Source of the DNA: Saposhnikovia divaricata
Taxonomy: Eukaryota > Streptophyta > Magnoliopsida > Apiales > Apiaceae
Assembly: GCA_036435485.1 (NCBI GenBank)
Contig: CM071597.1
Location: 175,752,147 to 175,816,146 of the forward strand
Length of the DNA: 64,000 bases
Reading direction: 5' to 3'
Part shown: in pieces, positions 34,628 to 46,752 of the stretch
Layout: every line of letters starts with the position of its first letter
How positions within the stretch are numbered: position 1 is the stretch's first letter
Notes under the pieces: generated by a model
The model's database searches: none
Seen by the model: only the letters and a program-made list of their open reading frames with translations
Told to the model about the DNA's origin: nothing
Translations under genes and position numbers: made by a program

Positions 34628-35050
34628 TGCATCATCAAGTGTCTTGCTTGCATAATATATCACGTGCATGCGTTTTTTCTTCTTTTGTCCCAAAACAGCG
34701 CCCACGACATAGTCACTAGCATCACACATGAGCTCAAAAGGCAAGCTCCAATCAGGGGCTGACATGATAGGTGCAGAAGTAAGCTCCTTCTTCAACCTGT
34801 TAAAAGCAACAAGACAACTTTCGTCAAAATCAAACACACTATCCTTTTCAAGTAAACTACAAAGAGGACGAGAAATTTTAGAAAAGTCTTTGATAAAACG
34901 ACGGTAAAAACCGGCGTGTCCAAGAAAACTTCTAATCCCCTTTACGGATGAGGGTGGTAGTAATTTCTCAATCATTTCAATTTTTGCCCTGTCCACCTCG
35001 ATGCCTTTACTAGAAATCTTGTGCCCAAGCACAATACCATCCTTTACCAT
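34628..35050 (-). pseudogene. Athila RT end and RNase H start
   Basis: Open frame starting with VKDGIVLGHKISSKGIEVDRAK and FLGHAGFYRRFIKDFS (RT thumb and connection), then DWSLPFELMCDASDYVVGAVL, the first RNase H acid, and YYASKTLDDA, where it is cut by the insertion at 34627. The frame differs from the upstream RT frame: a frameshift and a stop, where Trp is expected, lie at about 35050-35070. Confidence 0.85.
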
Positions 35051-37053
35051 AAAATGACACTTCTCCTAGTTAAGAACAAGATTAGTGTCTCACATCTCTG
35101 CAACACTTGAGACAAACTGGTTAAACATGAATCAAAGGAAGAACCATATACAGTGAAGTCATCCATGAAGACCTCCATGGTTTTTCCTATAAAATCTGAG
35201 AATATGGCCGTCATGAGCTGCTGAAAAGTAGATGGGCCATTACACAAACCAAATGGTAGTCTACGATATGCAAAAGTACCATAAGGACAAGTAAAGGTTG
35301 TCTTTTCTTGATCCTCGGGAGCAATGGGAATCTGAAAGTATCCCGAGAATCCATCTAGAAAATTATAATACTCATTACCCGCAAGTCTTTCAAGCATTTG
35401 ATCAATAAATGGTAAAGGAAATTGATTTTTGCGAGTAGCGTTATTTAATTTCCTATAATCAATACAAACTCTCCAACCTGTTACAGTCCTAGTGGGGATT
35501 AATTCATTATTTTCATTATGCACGACAGTCATCCCACCCTTTTTAGGTACATCATGTATTGGACTAACCCATTTACTATGTGGAACAGAGTATATAATGC
35601 CAGCATCTAACAACTTAGTTATCTCTTTCTTAACCACATCTTGCAAATTAGGATTCAATCTTCTTTGTCCCTCAATCACAGGTTTATGATTATCTTCTAA
35701 GGAAATCCTATGCATGCAAAGAGCGGGGCTAATTCCCTTGATATCTTTAATTGTCCAACCAATTGATGATTTAAATTGCCTAAGCACATGTAACAATTTT
35801 TCTACTTCATCATCATGGAGCAAAGCAGACACTATCACAGGATATGTATCATTAGGACCTAGAAAAGCATATCTTAGATTAGAAGGAAGAGGTTTGAGTT
35901 CTACCTGAGGTGCCTCTGAAATTGAAAATTCCATCTCAATTGTCGGCGTACCTGTTTCTTGCATAACAAGTGCAAATGATTCTTCAACTTCTTTATCATC
36001 TAAGGTTTGTTCCACTTCTGCATCTTCAAGACTTATGATCTCATCCACTATGTCAACAGTGAAACATGTAGCATCAAATGAAGGCATCTTCATAGCTTTG
36101 TTAAGATCGAAATCAGCTTTCTCATCACCCACATTTAATGTCAATTTTCCAGCTTTGACATCAATTGTAGTTCCAGCAGTAGCCAAGAATGGTCTTCCCA
36201 AGATAATGGGCATCTTAACATCTTCATCCATCTCCAACACAACAAAATCACAAGGGATAAAGAATTTATCCACTTTGACAAGTACATCCTCAATGACTCC
36301 CAAAGGATACTTGATAGTACGATCAGCCAACTGAAGTGAGATTCTTGTCTTCTTGAGCTCTCCAAGACCAAGTCTTCGACAAATGGAGTGTGGCATCAGA
36401 CTCACACTAGCCCCTAAATCACACAAGGCTTTAATGTTCTCCATTTTTCCAATATTGCATGGTAAAGAGAAACTCCCAGGATCCTTCAATTTCTGTGGAA
36501 TTGCTTTTTGGATGACTGCACTACATTCCGCATTGAGAGTAATAGTTTCCACATCTTCAAGTTTCCTTTTTCTGGACAACATCTCCTTAATAAATTTGGC
36601 GTAGAGTGGCATTTGAGCCAAAGCATCAGCAAATGGAATATTAATATGCAACTGCCGGAACATAGTCAAGAACTTCTCGTACTGCTTCTCTAATTGCCTG
36701 TTGTGAAGTCTCTGTGGAAATGGAATAGGAGGAACATAAGGTGGTGGAGGAACATACTGCTTTTCTGGTTTTTCTTCCTTCTTATCTTCATTTACTTTTT
36801 CTGACTTTTCTGCATCAATCTCTACTATCTCATTTTCTTTTTCCGCATCCCTCTCTTTAGGTTCAAGAGCCTCAACCTCGGGCAACTCTTTTCCACTCCT
36901 CAAAATAATTGCTTTGCATTGTTCCTTACCATTCTGGTCGGGTTGAGTTGGAAGAGAACCCTGCTCACGAACACCCATCTTGGAGGCAATTTGTCCAATC
37001 TGTGTTTCTAGCATCTTTTGATATGATGCCATCTGATTTATTCTTGATTCCAT
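35044..37053 (-). CDS. Athila gag C-terminal part, protease and reverse transcriptase
   Basis: An open frame of 669 codons. Residues 1-170 are a charged linker with a Pro-rich stretch (about 101-113). The protease motif DLGASVSLMP is at 212-221 (Asp-Leu-Gly rather than Asp-Thr-Gly, common in Athila), with ILGRPFLATA at about 284-293. RT follows: YSVPHSKWVSPIH, RVCIDYRKLNNATRKNQFPLP, GFSGYFQIPI, FGLCNGPSTFQ and the catalytic FMDD at 629-632. It then runs out of frame after about residue 653 and stops at 35044. RT is therefore cut near the end of the palm. A short out-of-frame gap (37054-37286) separates it from gag. Confidence 0.83.
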   Translation of the reverse strand: MESRINQMASYQKMLETQIGQIASKMGVREQGSLPTQPDQNGKEQCKAIILRSGKELPEVEALEPKERDAEKENEIVEIDAEKSEKVNEDKKEEKPEKQYVPPPPYVPPIPFPQRLHNRQLEKQYEKFLTMFRQLHINIPFADALAQMPLYAKFIKEMLSRKRKLEDVETITLNAECSAVIQKAIPQKLKDPGSFSLPCNIGKMENIKALCDLGASVSLMPHSICRRLGLGELKKTRISLQLADRTIKYPLGVIEDVLVKVDKFFIPCDFVVLEMDEDVKMPIILGRPFLATAGTTIDVKAGKLTLNVGDEKADFDLNKAMKMPSFDATCFTVDIVDEIISLEDAEVEQTLDDKEVEESFALVMQETGTPTIEMEFSISEAPQVELKPLPSNLRYAFLGPNDTYPVIVSALLHDDEVEKLLHVLRQFKSSIGWTIKDIKGISPALCMHRISLEDNHKPVIEGQRRLNPNLQDVVKKEITKLLDAGIIYSVPHSKWVSPIHDVPKKGGMTVVHNENNELIPTRTVTGWRVCIDYRKLNNATRKNQFPLPFIDQMLERLAGNEYYNFLDGFSGYFQIPIAPEDQEKTTFTCPYGTFAYRRLPFGLCNGPSTFQQLMTAIFSDFIGKTMEVFMDDFTVYGSSFDSCLTSLSQVLQRCETLILFLTRRSVILW

Positions 37054-37286
37054 ATTAGCAAATGCCCAGAGGTTCCTTGCATTATTTTATTTAGTGCAAC
37101 CTCCCAATCAGCAGGTTCTTTCTTTGGCGGTGGTTGATACTGCTGCTGTGCTTGATACGGTGGTCGTGACTGAAAACCAGGAGGTTGATTCTGCCTTGGA
37201 AATGAATAAGAAAGATTAGCCGCATGATTACTACTGTAAGAAAGATTGTTGTTTGGCCTTTGATTTGGATTGTAGTAGGAGTTATT
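37054..37286 (-). pseudogene. Athila gag linker, out of frame
   Basis: Between the gag stop and the protease frame. The minus strand shows Asn/Gln/Pro-rich sequence in another frame (within 37091-37411) that looks like the gag C-terminus. No zinc knuckle is visible. The frame change suggests an indel near 37290. Confidence 0.5.
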
Positions 37287-38285
37287 CTAAACAGGCCACG
37301 GCTGTCTTCCCTGAATAAAAGATGCTTCTTCTGGAAATTGTTGCATATAAGAGTTCTGACTAGCACCATAATCATTATACCCTTCCATAGGTGAAGAAAT
37401 AGCATTCCCATTTGCCCTTTGTCCTCGCAACTCCTGAGTTAGAGTATCCAATTTGAGAGCCAACATGTTGATCATCTCAGAATCTTGTGTTGCTTTTGCT
37501 GAGCTTGTCCCACTAGGTGCCCATGAATAATTATTAGATGCCAATTCCTCAAGGAGTGCTTTAGCCTGTGTAGTTGGTGCCTTCTTAAAATTTCCACCAG
37601 CAGCCACATCCAAACTCAAACGAATATCGGCATTCATGGCCCCATAAAAAGTACTAACGATCTGCCAATCTTGCAAACCATGGTGTGGACACTTCCTCAA
37701 TAATACCTTAAATCTCTCCCATGCCTGATATATACCTTCACCCGGTTGTGCTTTAAAACTCATAATCATAGTCCTCAATTGTTGCGTCTTGTCAGAAGGA
37801 TTATATTTGGACAAGAATGCAGTAGAAAGACTCTCCCATGTAGCAACCGCGGTGTCTGGAAGTTGTTGAAACCATTCCAAAGCTCTTCCCTTAATAGAGT
37901 AGGGAAACATATGGAGACGAATCTTGTCACTCGTAACACCATTGATTCTGAATGAGCCACACATCTGCACGAAACGCTCTAGATGTCTGTGTGGGTCCTC
38001 TAGTTCAATATCTCCTTTAAAAGCTTGATTGCCGATCATCTGAATTAAGCTTGGATTAATGTTGAATTGGGCTGCACCAATCTCTGGAGTTTTGTACATG
38101 CAATTAGCAGGATTTGGTGTCTCATGGTCCCAAATTGAAGTCTCATCAATAATAGCAACTCCACGATCTTCGTTAGCCATCTTAGATTTTTCTTTCCTTT
38201 GCTTTGCCTCTCGCCTTAAGATTTGAGCAGTGCGTTCGATTTCCGGATCAAATTCTAGATTTCCAGCACTTACTGTACGTCGCAT
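37287..38285 (-). CDS. gag: Athila gag
   Basis: An open frame of 332 codons, from ATG 38285. Gag forms the particle. Residues about 110-260 hold the retrotransposon gag core: DPHRHLERFVQMC, RLHMFPYSIKGRALEWF, FLSKYNPSDKT, QAWERFKVLLRKCPHHGLQDW and then ASNNYSWAPSG, which matches Athila gag. It starts about 1.5 kb inside the 5' LTR. It stops at 37287 with a TAA/TAG-type end, before the linker that normally leads to protease. Likely intact as a capsid protein except for its C-terminus. Confidence 0.85.
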   Translation of the reverse strand: MRRTVSAGNLEFDPEIERTAQILRREAKQRKEKSKMANEDRGVAIIDETSIWDHETPNPANCMYKTPEIGAAQFNINPSLIQMIGNQAFKGDIELEDPHRHLERFVQMCGSFRINGVTSDKIRLHMFPYSIKGRALEWFQQLPDTAVATWESLSTAFLSKYNPSDKTQQLRTMIMSFKAQPGEGIYQAWERFKVLLRKCPHHGLQDWQIVSTFYGAMNADIRLSLDVAAGGNFKKAPTTQAKALLEELASNNYSWAPSGTSSAKATQDSEMINMLALKLDTLTQELRGQRANGNAISSPMEGYNDYGASQNSYMQQFPEEASFIQGRQPWPV

Positions 38286-39802
38286 GCAAGAGTTTGTGCA
38301 CCTGAAAAAGAAAACACAAATAAGTTAGATGTTGGAAACAAATTTGATGAAATCTACACAATAAGAAATCATTAACCTATATTGCATAATACATCATAAT
38401 TGTCGAATCCTTTATTTATTAATTTTTTTTAAACAATAAATGGGCCAGAAAATCTCGGAGCAGATAGACAAAACAACAACAACAACAACAACAACAAAAA
38501 AGTGAAAGAATTACAACTAAATTGTTCAAAAAAAATTCTAAGGATGAATTAAAACTAGTTCTTAGATTTTTACTATTTAAAAAAAAAAGAAAATCAAATT
38601 TAAACTAATTAATTATAAATGAGAAGAATTAATCTAAAAAAAATTTTAAGTCGAATTAAAACTAAATTTTATTCTTTTTATTTATTGAATTAAATTATTT
38701 ACAGAAATTTTTATAAAAATTTACCATGACTCATTTGTTAATACGACTCGCCAAAACACAGTCAACAAAATTCAAACTCATTACAACCGTGTCAACCCCA
38801 CTACTCAAACAAATTCAGAAATATATAACTAAAACAATTCTAAGCATTCGAACAAAAACAGATTAACTCGGCATAATTTGGCGAACTCAGTAATACAACA
38901 GCAAAGAAATTCGAACACAGCAAGATTACAACTCAATGACGAAACGGAAATGCAGCGGACTCGCTCAGCATCAATGATCGACAACAAACAAAACTCTGAG
39001 TCAACAATTCAATAAACCATCGAATACAAACCCAACCCAGTTGACTCAAACACAAACGCAGAAACTATCTCGCTGCAAACAGGACCAAATACTACGACTC
39101 AACTAAAACTCGGAAACTATCGGAGTGACTTACAAAACCGAAATCAAACACTCTTTAACACAGCAAAACAAACTCGTTAACAACAAACTCGCGGCAACAA
39201 GTTCATCGACAACTCGGTACTCAAACACAAACTCAACTCGGAAAACAAAACTCGGAATGGTGACTCGAACAAAATTTCAACTCGGCAAACACGCAGCAAC
39301 GGAACTCGGCTTCACTGTATTGAGTTGACTCAGAAAACTTATTACAATTAGATATAGAATTCGCACAAAACGAAAGAAAAGAGGGAGAGGGGAAACTGGG
39401 TGTTTTGAGTGAATCGGAGAAAAATAAGGAGAAGGTTGGGGCTGTTGAAATCGAAACAGGGGAGGGCCGAGTGAGAGAGGTGGACTTGGAGTTGTGGGAA
39501 GATGGTGTTTGTAGAAGAAGAAAGGGGATGAGGAGTGGTTTGTGTTTTGCAGTGAAGAGAATGAATGAGTAGAAAGGAAGTGGGTTTGTTTAGAAAATAG
39601 GAGAACAGATCTCTGTGATTAAAACAAAAACAGGGGTGCCAAAACTTGCTTCGAATTAATACCAAAAACACGGAAAAAAATACTGAAAATTTAATAAAAC
39701 TAAAATATTTTTGTTATTTTAATTTTTTTTTATTATTACACTGAACAAAATAAAATCTAAATTATAAGAAATAAATAACCTAGACTTAATATTGATGCCT
39801 TC
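38286..39802 (-). other. Athila 5' untranslated leader
   Basis: No convincing gene. A simple AAC repeat is at 38472-38496. Between about 38860 and 39310 the motif ACTCGG recurs at least seven times. On the minus strand 39350-39560 is pyrimidine-rich. The frame at 39348-39671 on the minus strand is composed of such low-complexity sequence and I do not call it a gene. Confidence 0.55.
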
Positions 39803-39821
39803 CCCGGCAACGGCGCCAGTT
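39803..39821 (-). other. Primer binding site of Athila (tRNA-Asp type)
   Basis: On the minus strand TGGCGCCGTTGCCGGGG starts one or two bases after the LTR. It is complementary to the 3' end of plant tRNA-Asp, the usual primer for Athila-type elements. Confidence 0.85.
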
Positions 39822-41512
39822 TGTTGGTAGTATTTTTTTGGGATTCGTTCGCAGGGAAGGACTATAAATACAAGTTCAAGTTTTAATTCCTTAATATTTA
39901 GAAGTGTGAGAAATAATTGTTGTGTTCAAATAAACTAATTTTAAACAAGTACAACTAAAATTTAATTGATGAGGAAAAGCGATCCGAGAACTAGGGTTCT
40001 TCAGTTGGTCCAATAATGCTGTTTTAATGCGATATATATTTTTCTCATATTTTGCTAAAAACAATTCTTCTATCCTTTATAATGTTCTCTCCCAAGATAC
40101 AAAATATTGTCTATAATCATATCTCAAAAGTCACCCCCATGATCAATCGAAATATAATTTTAGATTATTAAGACCCAAGAATTATAAGTTTCATAGTCTT
40201 CTTATTAATCTCCCGATTCAATAATTAAACTATGTCTATCAAATCATGAACAAGAATTATGACTCATTTCCCAATTTATCATAATTCCTATGAATACAAT
40301 TAAAGGTTAGCTACTCCCTTAATTGGGTTTAGGCCTCAATGATAGATTAGCAAAAATAGAGAATTAACATCACAATCAGACAAGCATATTTCACCAATGA
40401 ATACTACCTAATTCTCGGATTATAAAATTAGTTACGCATGCTAGATAAAGAAAATAAGCATAAATTAACGATTAAAATCATGATTAAAAGAGTTTAGAGT
40501 AAAGAAAGTAGAACTTGAAGAATTTATCCTCCCGAAATAATTGTCAATGAAATAAACGAGCACTTCACGTAATTCCCTTACAATCTTCACCAGAAATAAA
40601 TCTTCACCCGAAATAAATCTTCACCCGAAATAGAACTTTGCCCGAAATAGAACTTTGCAGAAAATCAAATTGTTTAAATTAAAACTAAAATTACAAAGAA
40701 ACTTGATACAAATTGAGAGAATAAAACTGAATTTAAGAGAGAACTCAGTTTTTTTGGATGCCTCAAACTAATAGAAATCACTCCTATTTATAGCACAAAA
40801 TTAGCCCACCAAGAGCAATAAATAAACCAGCCGTCCGAAAACAATGATAGCAAAATGACCCAGCTGACCACTTGATTAATTTGGTTCGCCATTGTCTTTC
40901 TTCTATTAGTTTTTTATTATTCAATTATTAAGTGAACTGGTGGGCGGTGACTTGAACCATTACAATCAACAAACCAGGGCCTAATTTGTATTTATATGGA
41001 TGAGCTCGGTAGAAATGCTTTTTAACCCGCACAGCTTGTAATATTTAATTAATAAATAATTAATTTAATCCAAAAATTATAAAAATAAATATTTAATATT
41101 ATTAGATATTTAAAAATATAATTTTCCAATGAAATTAATTAATTATTAATATAAATAAATCCTTAAGTCCTAAGCTGCGGTATATTGAGGGCCTGGAACC
41201 GGACTCCTTTCGCTTCACAAAAATTATATTAATTCCAACCGGGATTCCTGCTTTAAGAATATATCACTTTCCATATTTTTGTGAAAATTCTTATTTCCTC
41301 ATTGCTCGTCCATGTCTAATCTACGGTTGCTTGAAGATGTGAAATCAGACTCCTTTTGCTTCCAAAATTATCCTATAAACATAAAAAATCATCTTATCAT
41401 TCAATCCAAATTAAAATGCTACTAACATGCTAATCAAGGACAAAATTATTACAAACTAAGGATAAATGAGAGATAAAATGCTATAAAATGTACATAAAAT
41501 TAGCATGTATCA
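39822..41512 (-). repeat. Athila 5' LTR (1691 bp)
   Basis: Full-length copy of the LTR at 28441-29852. It includes an extra block at about 40527-40804 with a short tandem repeat of CCCGAAATA and a TATAAATA at 40785-40792 (minus strand); another TATA-like site is at 40989-40996. Confidence 0.88.
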
Positions 41513-41517
41513 ATAAT

Positions 41518-43272
41518 CATACTACTAATTTCCGTTCATGCTTACAACTCATAAATTACTATCAAATTGAACTAATAAACTTATTAATCAAACTCCATCA
41601 AAATTATTAACCTTCTTAATCCGAAACAAGATTTCAAACTAGAAACATGACTACGCACGCTTTACTCAAACATTTTTAGTAAATGAAAAAATAATCATTT
41701 TGATACAATTTTGGTATACACCTTCCTGAATATCAACACAATCTTGCATAAAAATTTCATCCCAAAACATTTTTATTAGTCCAAAAATGAACTGAACAAC
41801 TCACACATCAGCACTGAAAATTCTGCTCTGCGCGGTCTTTACTAAAACCTACATAACTTTTTACTCGTTAACTTAAACGACAAAAGGTTTTCGCGTGGAC
41901 AAACTAGACTCCGAGTAGAACATTTCCATACTACACCCACTGTCCAGAACAGGGAATACACAGTCACGAAAATCAGAACAGAACAGGTCAGTGCAGATTA
42001 CATGAACACCAATTCTTAACCACAAGACTCAACATATACTTATTGAAACATTCCAATCAATTACCAATGATTCATATACATCAAGTTTACACATATTTTC
42101 AATTATCATGCTGAAAACTCAAACAAAAGTTATACAAAATATGACATGCAAATCCTGAACTTCAACTATATTAACATACAATCCTTTGTAAAAGATAATC
42201 AAATCATATTCAAACTTATAACATTAAACTTAGACTAAAATGTATATTATTAACTGAAATTTTGTAAAACAATCAAAGATTCCACATGCAACTAAATCCA
42301 CATAACATTTAAATCATAAAATTCACATCACAAGATAAAACCCAAGTCACCGACTCATTTGGACTCATCGCCGGTGATGGTGGTCTCGAGCGGCGGCCGA
42401 AAAATGGCACCTCCACATCTGACCACCCCCAAACTCTTTCCTTGTTCCTTATTTCTCCATTAACAACAATCGAACAGCCCCCAAATCAAGATGTATGTCA
42501 CACCCACACAAACCCACATATATATACATACACGGATACATATATATAGGATAGAAATAGAGAGAGAATGAAGAAAGGAACTCAAATATGTAATTTAATC
42601 TGACAAACAAGTTGATTAGGACCTTGCATGCGATGAGAGAGAGTATACCAAGAGAGAGAGATTTTAGAGCTCTGCAAAAAGAAGCCAGGGAGAAAAATGA
42701 AGAAGAAAAGAGGCTGGTGGTGATGATATAGCCTCAGGGGCGAAATGGTCTTTTAACAAAAGCTGAAAATCTAATATCCTTTTTAAAACTCGTTTTTAAT
42801 CATTTTAAATCGAAATTAATTAGGAAATTAGGGGGAAAATAATTTTTAAAATTCTAAAATAATGTTTATGAAATTACAAGGCTCCCCATATTTTTAAAAT
42901 AATATTTAGATCAAAATGAATTTTATATGATTTTTACGAGTTTAACATCTTTAAATGGAATAAAGCTTTTATAAAAATAATATCATAAAGATAATAATGC
43001 AAAAGATTTCATGATTTAAAACGTCTCCGATGATTTTATAAAAATCTCAGAAGATTAATAATGCATTTTAAAAATACTTTTAATGCTCTTAAAAATACAA
43101 ATAAAATTCCACAAACATATACGACACATACCAATCACCATATAATCACATCAACATGATTTCACATATAGTTTGTCTTCACAAAAATATTCCCATCATA
43201 TAATTCAAACAATTTCCACATTTAATAATTAAATAAACATTTATAAATCGCGAAAAATTCTAGGTCGTTATA
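41518..43272 (-). repeat. Tekay 2 3' LTR, right remnant
   Basis: Continues the LTR interrupted by Athila; ends CTAGGTCGTTATA at 43272, which on the minus strand is the LTR start TATAACGACC. Followed on the right by the polypurine tract (plus strand CCTCCCCCTT, 43274-43283). Confidence 0.87.
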
Positions 43273-44870
43273 GCCTCCCCCTTAAAAGGATTCTGTCCCC
43301 AGAATCTCACCTAAGTAAACAGATGAGGATACTTGGAAAGCATTTCGCTTTCAAGTTCCCAAGTCGACTCTTCGACTCTAGGATTCCTCCACAAAACCTT
43401 AACTGATCTTATAACTTTATTTCTAAGCTTTCTATCACTTCTATCTTGAATCTCTACTGGTTACTCCTCGTAAGATAGATCTGGCTGAATCTCGATATGC
43501 TCATACTCAATTACGTGACTCGTATCGGAATTGTACTTCTAAGCATAGATACGTGGAATACATTATGAATATGGTGCATGTGCGGAGGCAACGCTAACTC
43601 GTAAGCAACTTTTTCCAACTTGCTTCAAAACTTCAAATGGTCCTACATATCTTGGACTCAGCTTTACTTTCTTACCAAATCTCGTAACTCCTTTCCACGG
43701 TGACACTTTCAATAACACTTGGTCTCCTAACTCAAAATTTATATCCTTCCTTTTCAAATCAGCATATTTTCTCTGACGATCCTGGGTAGTAATTAACCTC
43801 TTCTGAATAACTTCAACTTTCTCTTTCGTTTGCTGAAGCAGTTCTGGTCCTAAAATCTTTCTCTCACCAACTTCTTCCCAATACACTAGCGATCTACACT
43901 TCCTTCCATACAAAGCCCCATACGGTGGCATTCCAATACTTGCATGGTAACTATTGTTATATGAAAACTCCATCAACGGCAGATGTTCATCCCAACTTCC
44001 TTCGAAATCTAATGCATAAGTTCTAAGCATATCTTATATTGTTTGAATAGTCCTTTCACTTTGTCCGTCCGTCTGTGGATGGTAAGTTGTACTCATCTTG
44101 AGTTGGGTTCCTAAACATTCTTGAAATTGTCTCCAAAATCTAGAGTTATATCTTGGGTCTCGATCAGATACTATCGAAACAGGTACTCCATGTCGGGACA
44201 CTATCTCTTTCAAATACAAATGTACCAACTTGTCTAATGTGAATCTTTCGTTAACTGATAGAAAATGTGTAGACTTCGTCAATCGATCTATAATTACCCA
44301 AATCACATCATAATTCGTTTTAGTTCTCGGTAATTCTACTAGAAAATCCATAACAAGAGCCCATTCCACTCAAGAATATTCAACGGTTGTAAAAAAAATC
44401 CACTTGATTTCTGATGCTTCGCTTTAATTCTCTTACAGGTATAACATTTACTTATCCATTCGGCTATCTCACGCTTCATGTTTGGCAACCAACAATTTTC
44501 CTTCAAATCTTGATACATCTTGGTACTTCCGGGATGAATAGAATATCTTGAATTATGGGCTTCAGTTAAAATCTCATTTTTCAACTCCAAAACATTAGGA
44601 ATCCATATTCTCTTTCCAAATCTCAAAATATCTTGATCATCTTTCTGTGTGCAGATTTCTTCAATTCATAACTTCTTCCTAACATCTCCGAATCTTCTCT
44701 AATTGAAAAATTATTGTACTAAAAAACTCATCGGTATCTTTTGAACCATAAACTTCTAAACTTAACTTCTCAAATTCTCGAAATAATTCCTTTGGCATTG
44801 TTAATGCATTCAATCTCTCCTTTCAACTTAGCGCATCAATGACAACATTCGCCTTTCCAGGATGGTAGTT
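43273..44870 (-). pseudogene. Tekay 2 integrase and chromodomain-like tail
   Basis: The minus-strand frames 44626-44339, 44369-44034 and 44030-43563 carry the zinc module (HNSRYSIHPGSTKMYQDL and KCYTCKRIK, all metal ligands kept), the core (MDFLVELPRTK; SDRDPRYNSRFW; GQSERTIQ) and the GPFE module. A stop at 44031-44033 follows the core, a frameshift lies near 44370, and the tail 43310-43560 is out of frame but still shows the chromodomain end (LWRNPRVEESTWE, YPHLFT). Same architecture as Tekay 1. Confidence 0.8.
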
Positions 44871-45279
44871 AATCGTACAATCATAGTCCTTAATCAACTC
44901 CGACCACCTTCTCTGTCTCATATTCAACTCTTCCTGTTAAAGATATATTTTAAGCTTTTGTGGTCGGTGAAAATTTCACACTTCTCTCCGTACAAATAAT
45001 GTCTCCAAATTTTTAATGCGAATACTATCGCAGCCAACTCCAAATCGTGTGTCGGATACTTCTGCTCGTGCGGTTTAAGCTGTCTTCAAGCGTATGCAAT
45101 AACATTCCCGTATTGCATCCAAACATAACCTAATCTTTTGTGCGAGGCATCACTATAGCTAACAAAATTTCCTTTATTAACAGGCAGTACCAACACTGGT
45201 GCGGTAACTAACCTTTTCTTCAATTCTTGGAAACTTTCTTCACACTTATCACTCCAAACAAACTTCTCATTCTTCCTAG
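44871..45279 (-). pseudogene. Tekay 2 RNase H
   Basis: Minus strand: KCEESFQELKKRLVTAPVLVLP, then YSDASHKRLGY with the first acid, and further down the FTDHKSLKY equivalent near 44965. The frame ending at 45086 is cut by a stop, and the rest is in other frames. The N-terminal end is adjacent to the insertion at 45285. Confidence 0.75.
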
Positions 45280-45284
45280 TCAAC

Positions 45285-46747
45285 TGTTAGCACAAAATTA
45301 CGCAAGCGCACGTAGTCACAAGTAATATAATTAAGGTTCGTTCCGCAGAGATCTGGTTAAGTTCAATCAGTAAATATGCCTATGCAACAATGTTTAGTTT
45401 TAATCCACTGCTAAGACAAATAACAAGAATGAGGTTTTAATTATCTAAAATTAACTCGGAAGCAAATTATTAAACTAAGAATAATTAACTAATGAGAATT
45501 TAATATGAATTACTTATATGAGATAAAACATGGAATCCTAATTTCATTATCTACTTCACTTAGAGTCGCAGCCTTTAATCAATACATGTGATGGGGTTGA
45601 TATCTGATCGGATAACACGAAACAAGTAAAAGCTACCTCTCGGTATACTAATACCAAACTACGCATGCATCCACAAAAGAGATAGAAGATGGGTAGACAC
45701 CAATTATGTTTAGACCCTATATCTCTATAGAATTTGAAAACATAAAGGTTTAAGCACAAGTTATCCACTTAGATCACATAGGGTAGCATAATATCTCTAT
45801 TTACGCCACAAATCATGATGTTAAAACATCAACCTATCCTATGCTAGCATGACAAGTTCTAAATCTCAAGAGCCACTCTCGTTTAGCAAGAGATTAACAA
45901 ATTAGATGTTCGCGACGCATCTAAACACATGAAACACAACCATACAAGGATATCAAGAATTCATCACACATAAATCTTTAAAGCATATAAACTACTAAGC
46001 TACATAGATAAATCCATTAGGATCCCATGACAACGATTAGTTCATAATTGAACCGTTCATCACCATGGGATTAATTGAAAACATGATATTAAACAAGATA
46101 TAAAATAAAGAAGTAATAATATTAATAAAAACAAGAGTTGAGAAAACAAATCTATTATCCAAAGTATACAAAAGTTGAAGTAGATCTAGATCTTGCTTGT
46201 CACCGAGCTTGAATCCTTCTCCACTCTTCTCTCTTGCAATTCTACGTTACAATAATAATCTCATACAAATTACAAGGTATGATGTGTTTATATAGGCACT
46301 CCAAGTCTTGCCCAGCAAGAAAATACAAAACAGAATTATAATAGAATTTCTGCAAGATACGTTTCCTAATTTGATTATGTTTTGTAAGGAAAATTCGTGG
46401 CTGACTTTTCTTCAGATTTTCTGGAACATTCCCCACGTAATTGGACCTCTGGACTATCTTAGAATGATAGGAAATCTCGTTATCTTCGCGTGGACTGCTT
46501 ACGGGCCTAAAACGGACTTCTAGAACTCAAGATATGGCCAAAACAGTGTAAACTGTGCAACCCTTCTCGAAAATCCGAATTTTAATCAATTAATTCCCAA
46601 AAAATTATAAAAGCATCCACCTTAGTCAACATTCTCGTAATCCTGCACAACTAAGCAAAACACATCAAATCTACAACAACTTGAGTCCAAGACAATCAAT
46701 TTAAGATGAAATTAAGCGATCCAAGTGGATATAAAATCCACTTATCA
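45285..46747 (-). mobile_element. LTR-like insertion (probable solo LTR) in Tekay 2 pol
   Basis: 1463 bp with TG/CA ends (TGTTAGCACAAA to CACTTATCA on the plus strand) flanked by TCAAC (45280-45284 and 46748-46752). No coding sequence is seen. On the minus strand it begins TGATAAGTGG, as many Athila/Tat LTRs do. A solo LTR is the simplest explanation; a short TRIM-like element is possible, but no internal LTR pair is visible. A different family from the 33334-34627 insertion. Confidence 0.78.
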
Positions 46748-46752
46748 TCAAC

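Larger units (their letters stand above)
28441..41512 (-). mobile_element. Gypsy retrotransposon, Athila-type
   Basis: 13.07 kb on the minus strand, flanked by ATAAT (28436-28440 and 41513-41517), inserted in the Tekay 2 3' LTR. It has a tRNA-Asp-type primer site, Athila-style gag, protease-RT, RNase H-integrase and a 1.8-kb 3' spacer without an ORF. RNase H is split by an LTR-like insertion (33334-34627). The LTRs differ at roughly 20-25 positions plus one 279-base length difference by eye, so it is fairly young. RT has one frameshift and stop; gag and integrase frames are open. Confidence 0.9.

Noticed and set aside
39348..39671. 107-codon minus-strand frame in the Athila leader
   Set aside because: Pyrimidine-rich low-complexity sequence in a 5' leader; no motif.
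46308..46523. 71-codon frame in the LTR-like insertion
   Set aside because: No motif and located in non-coding LTR-like sequence.
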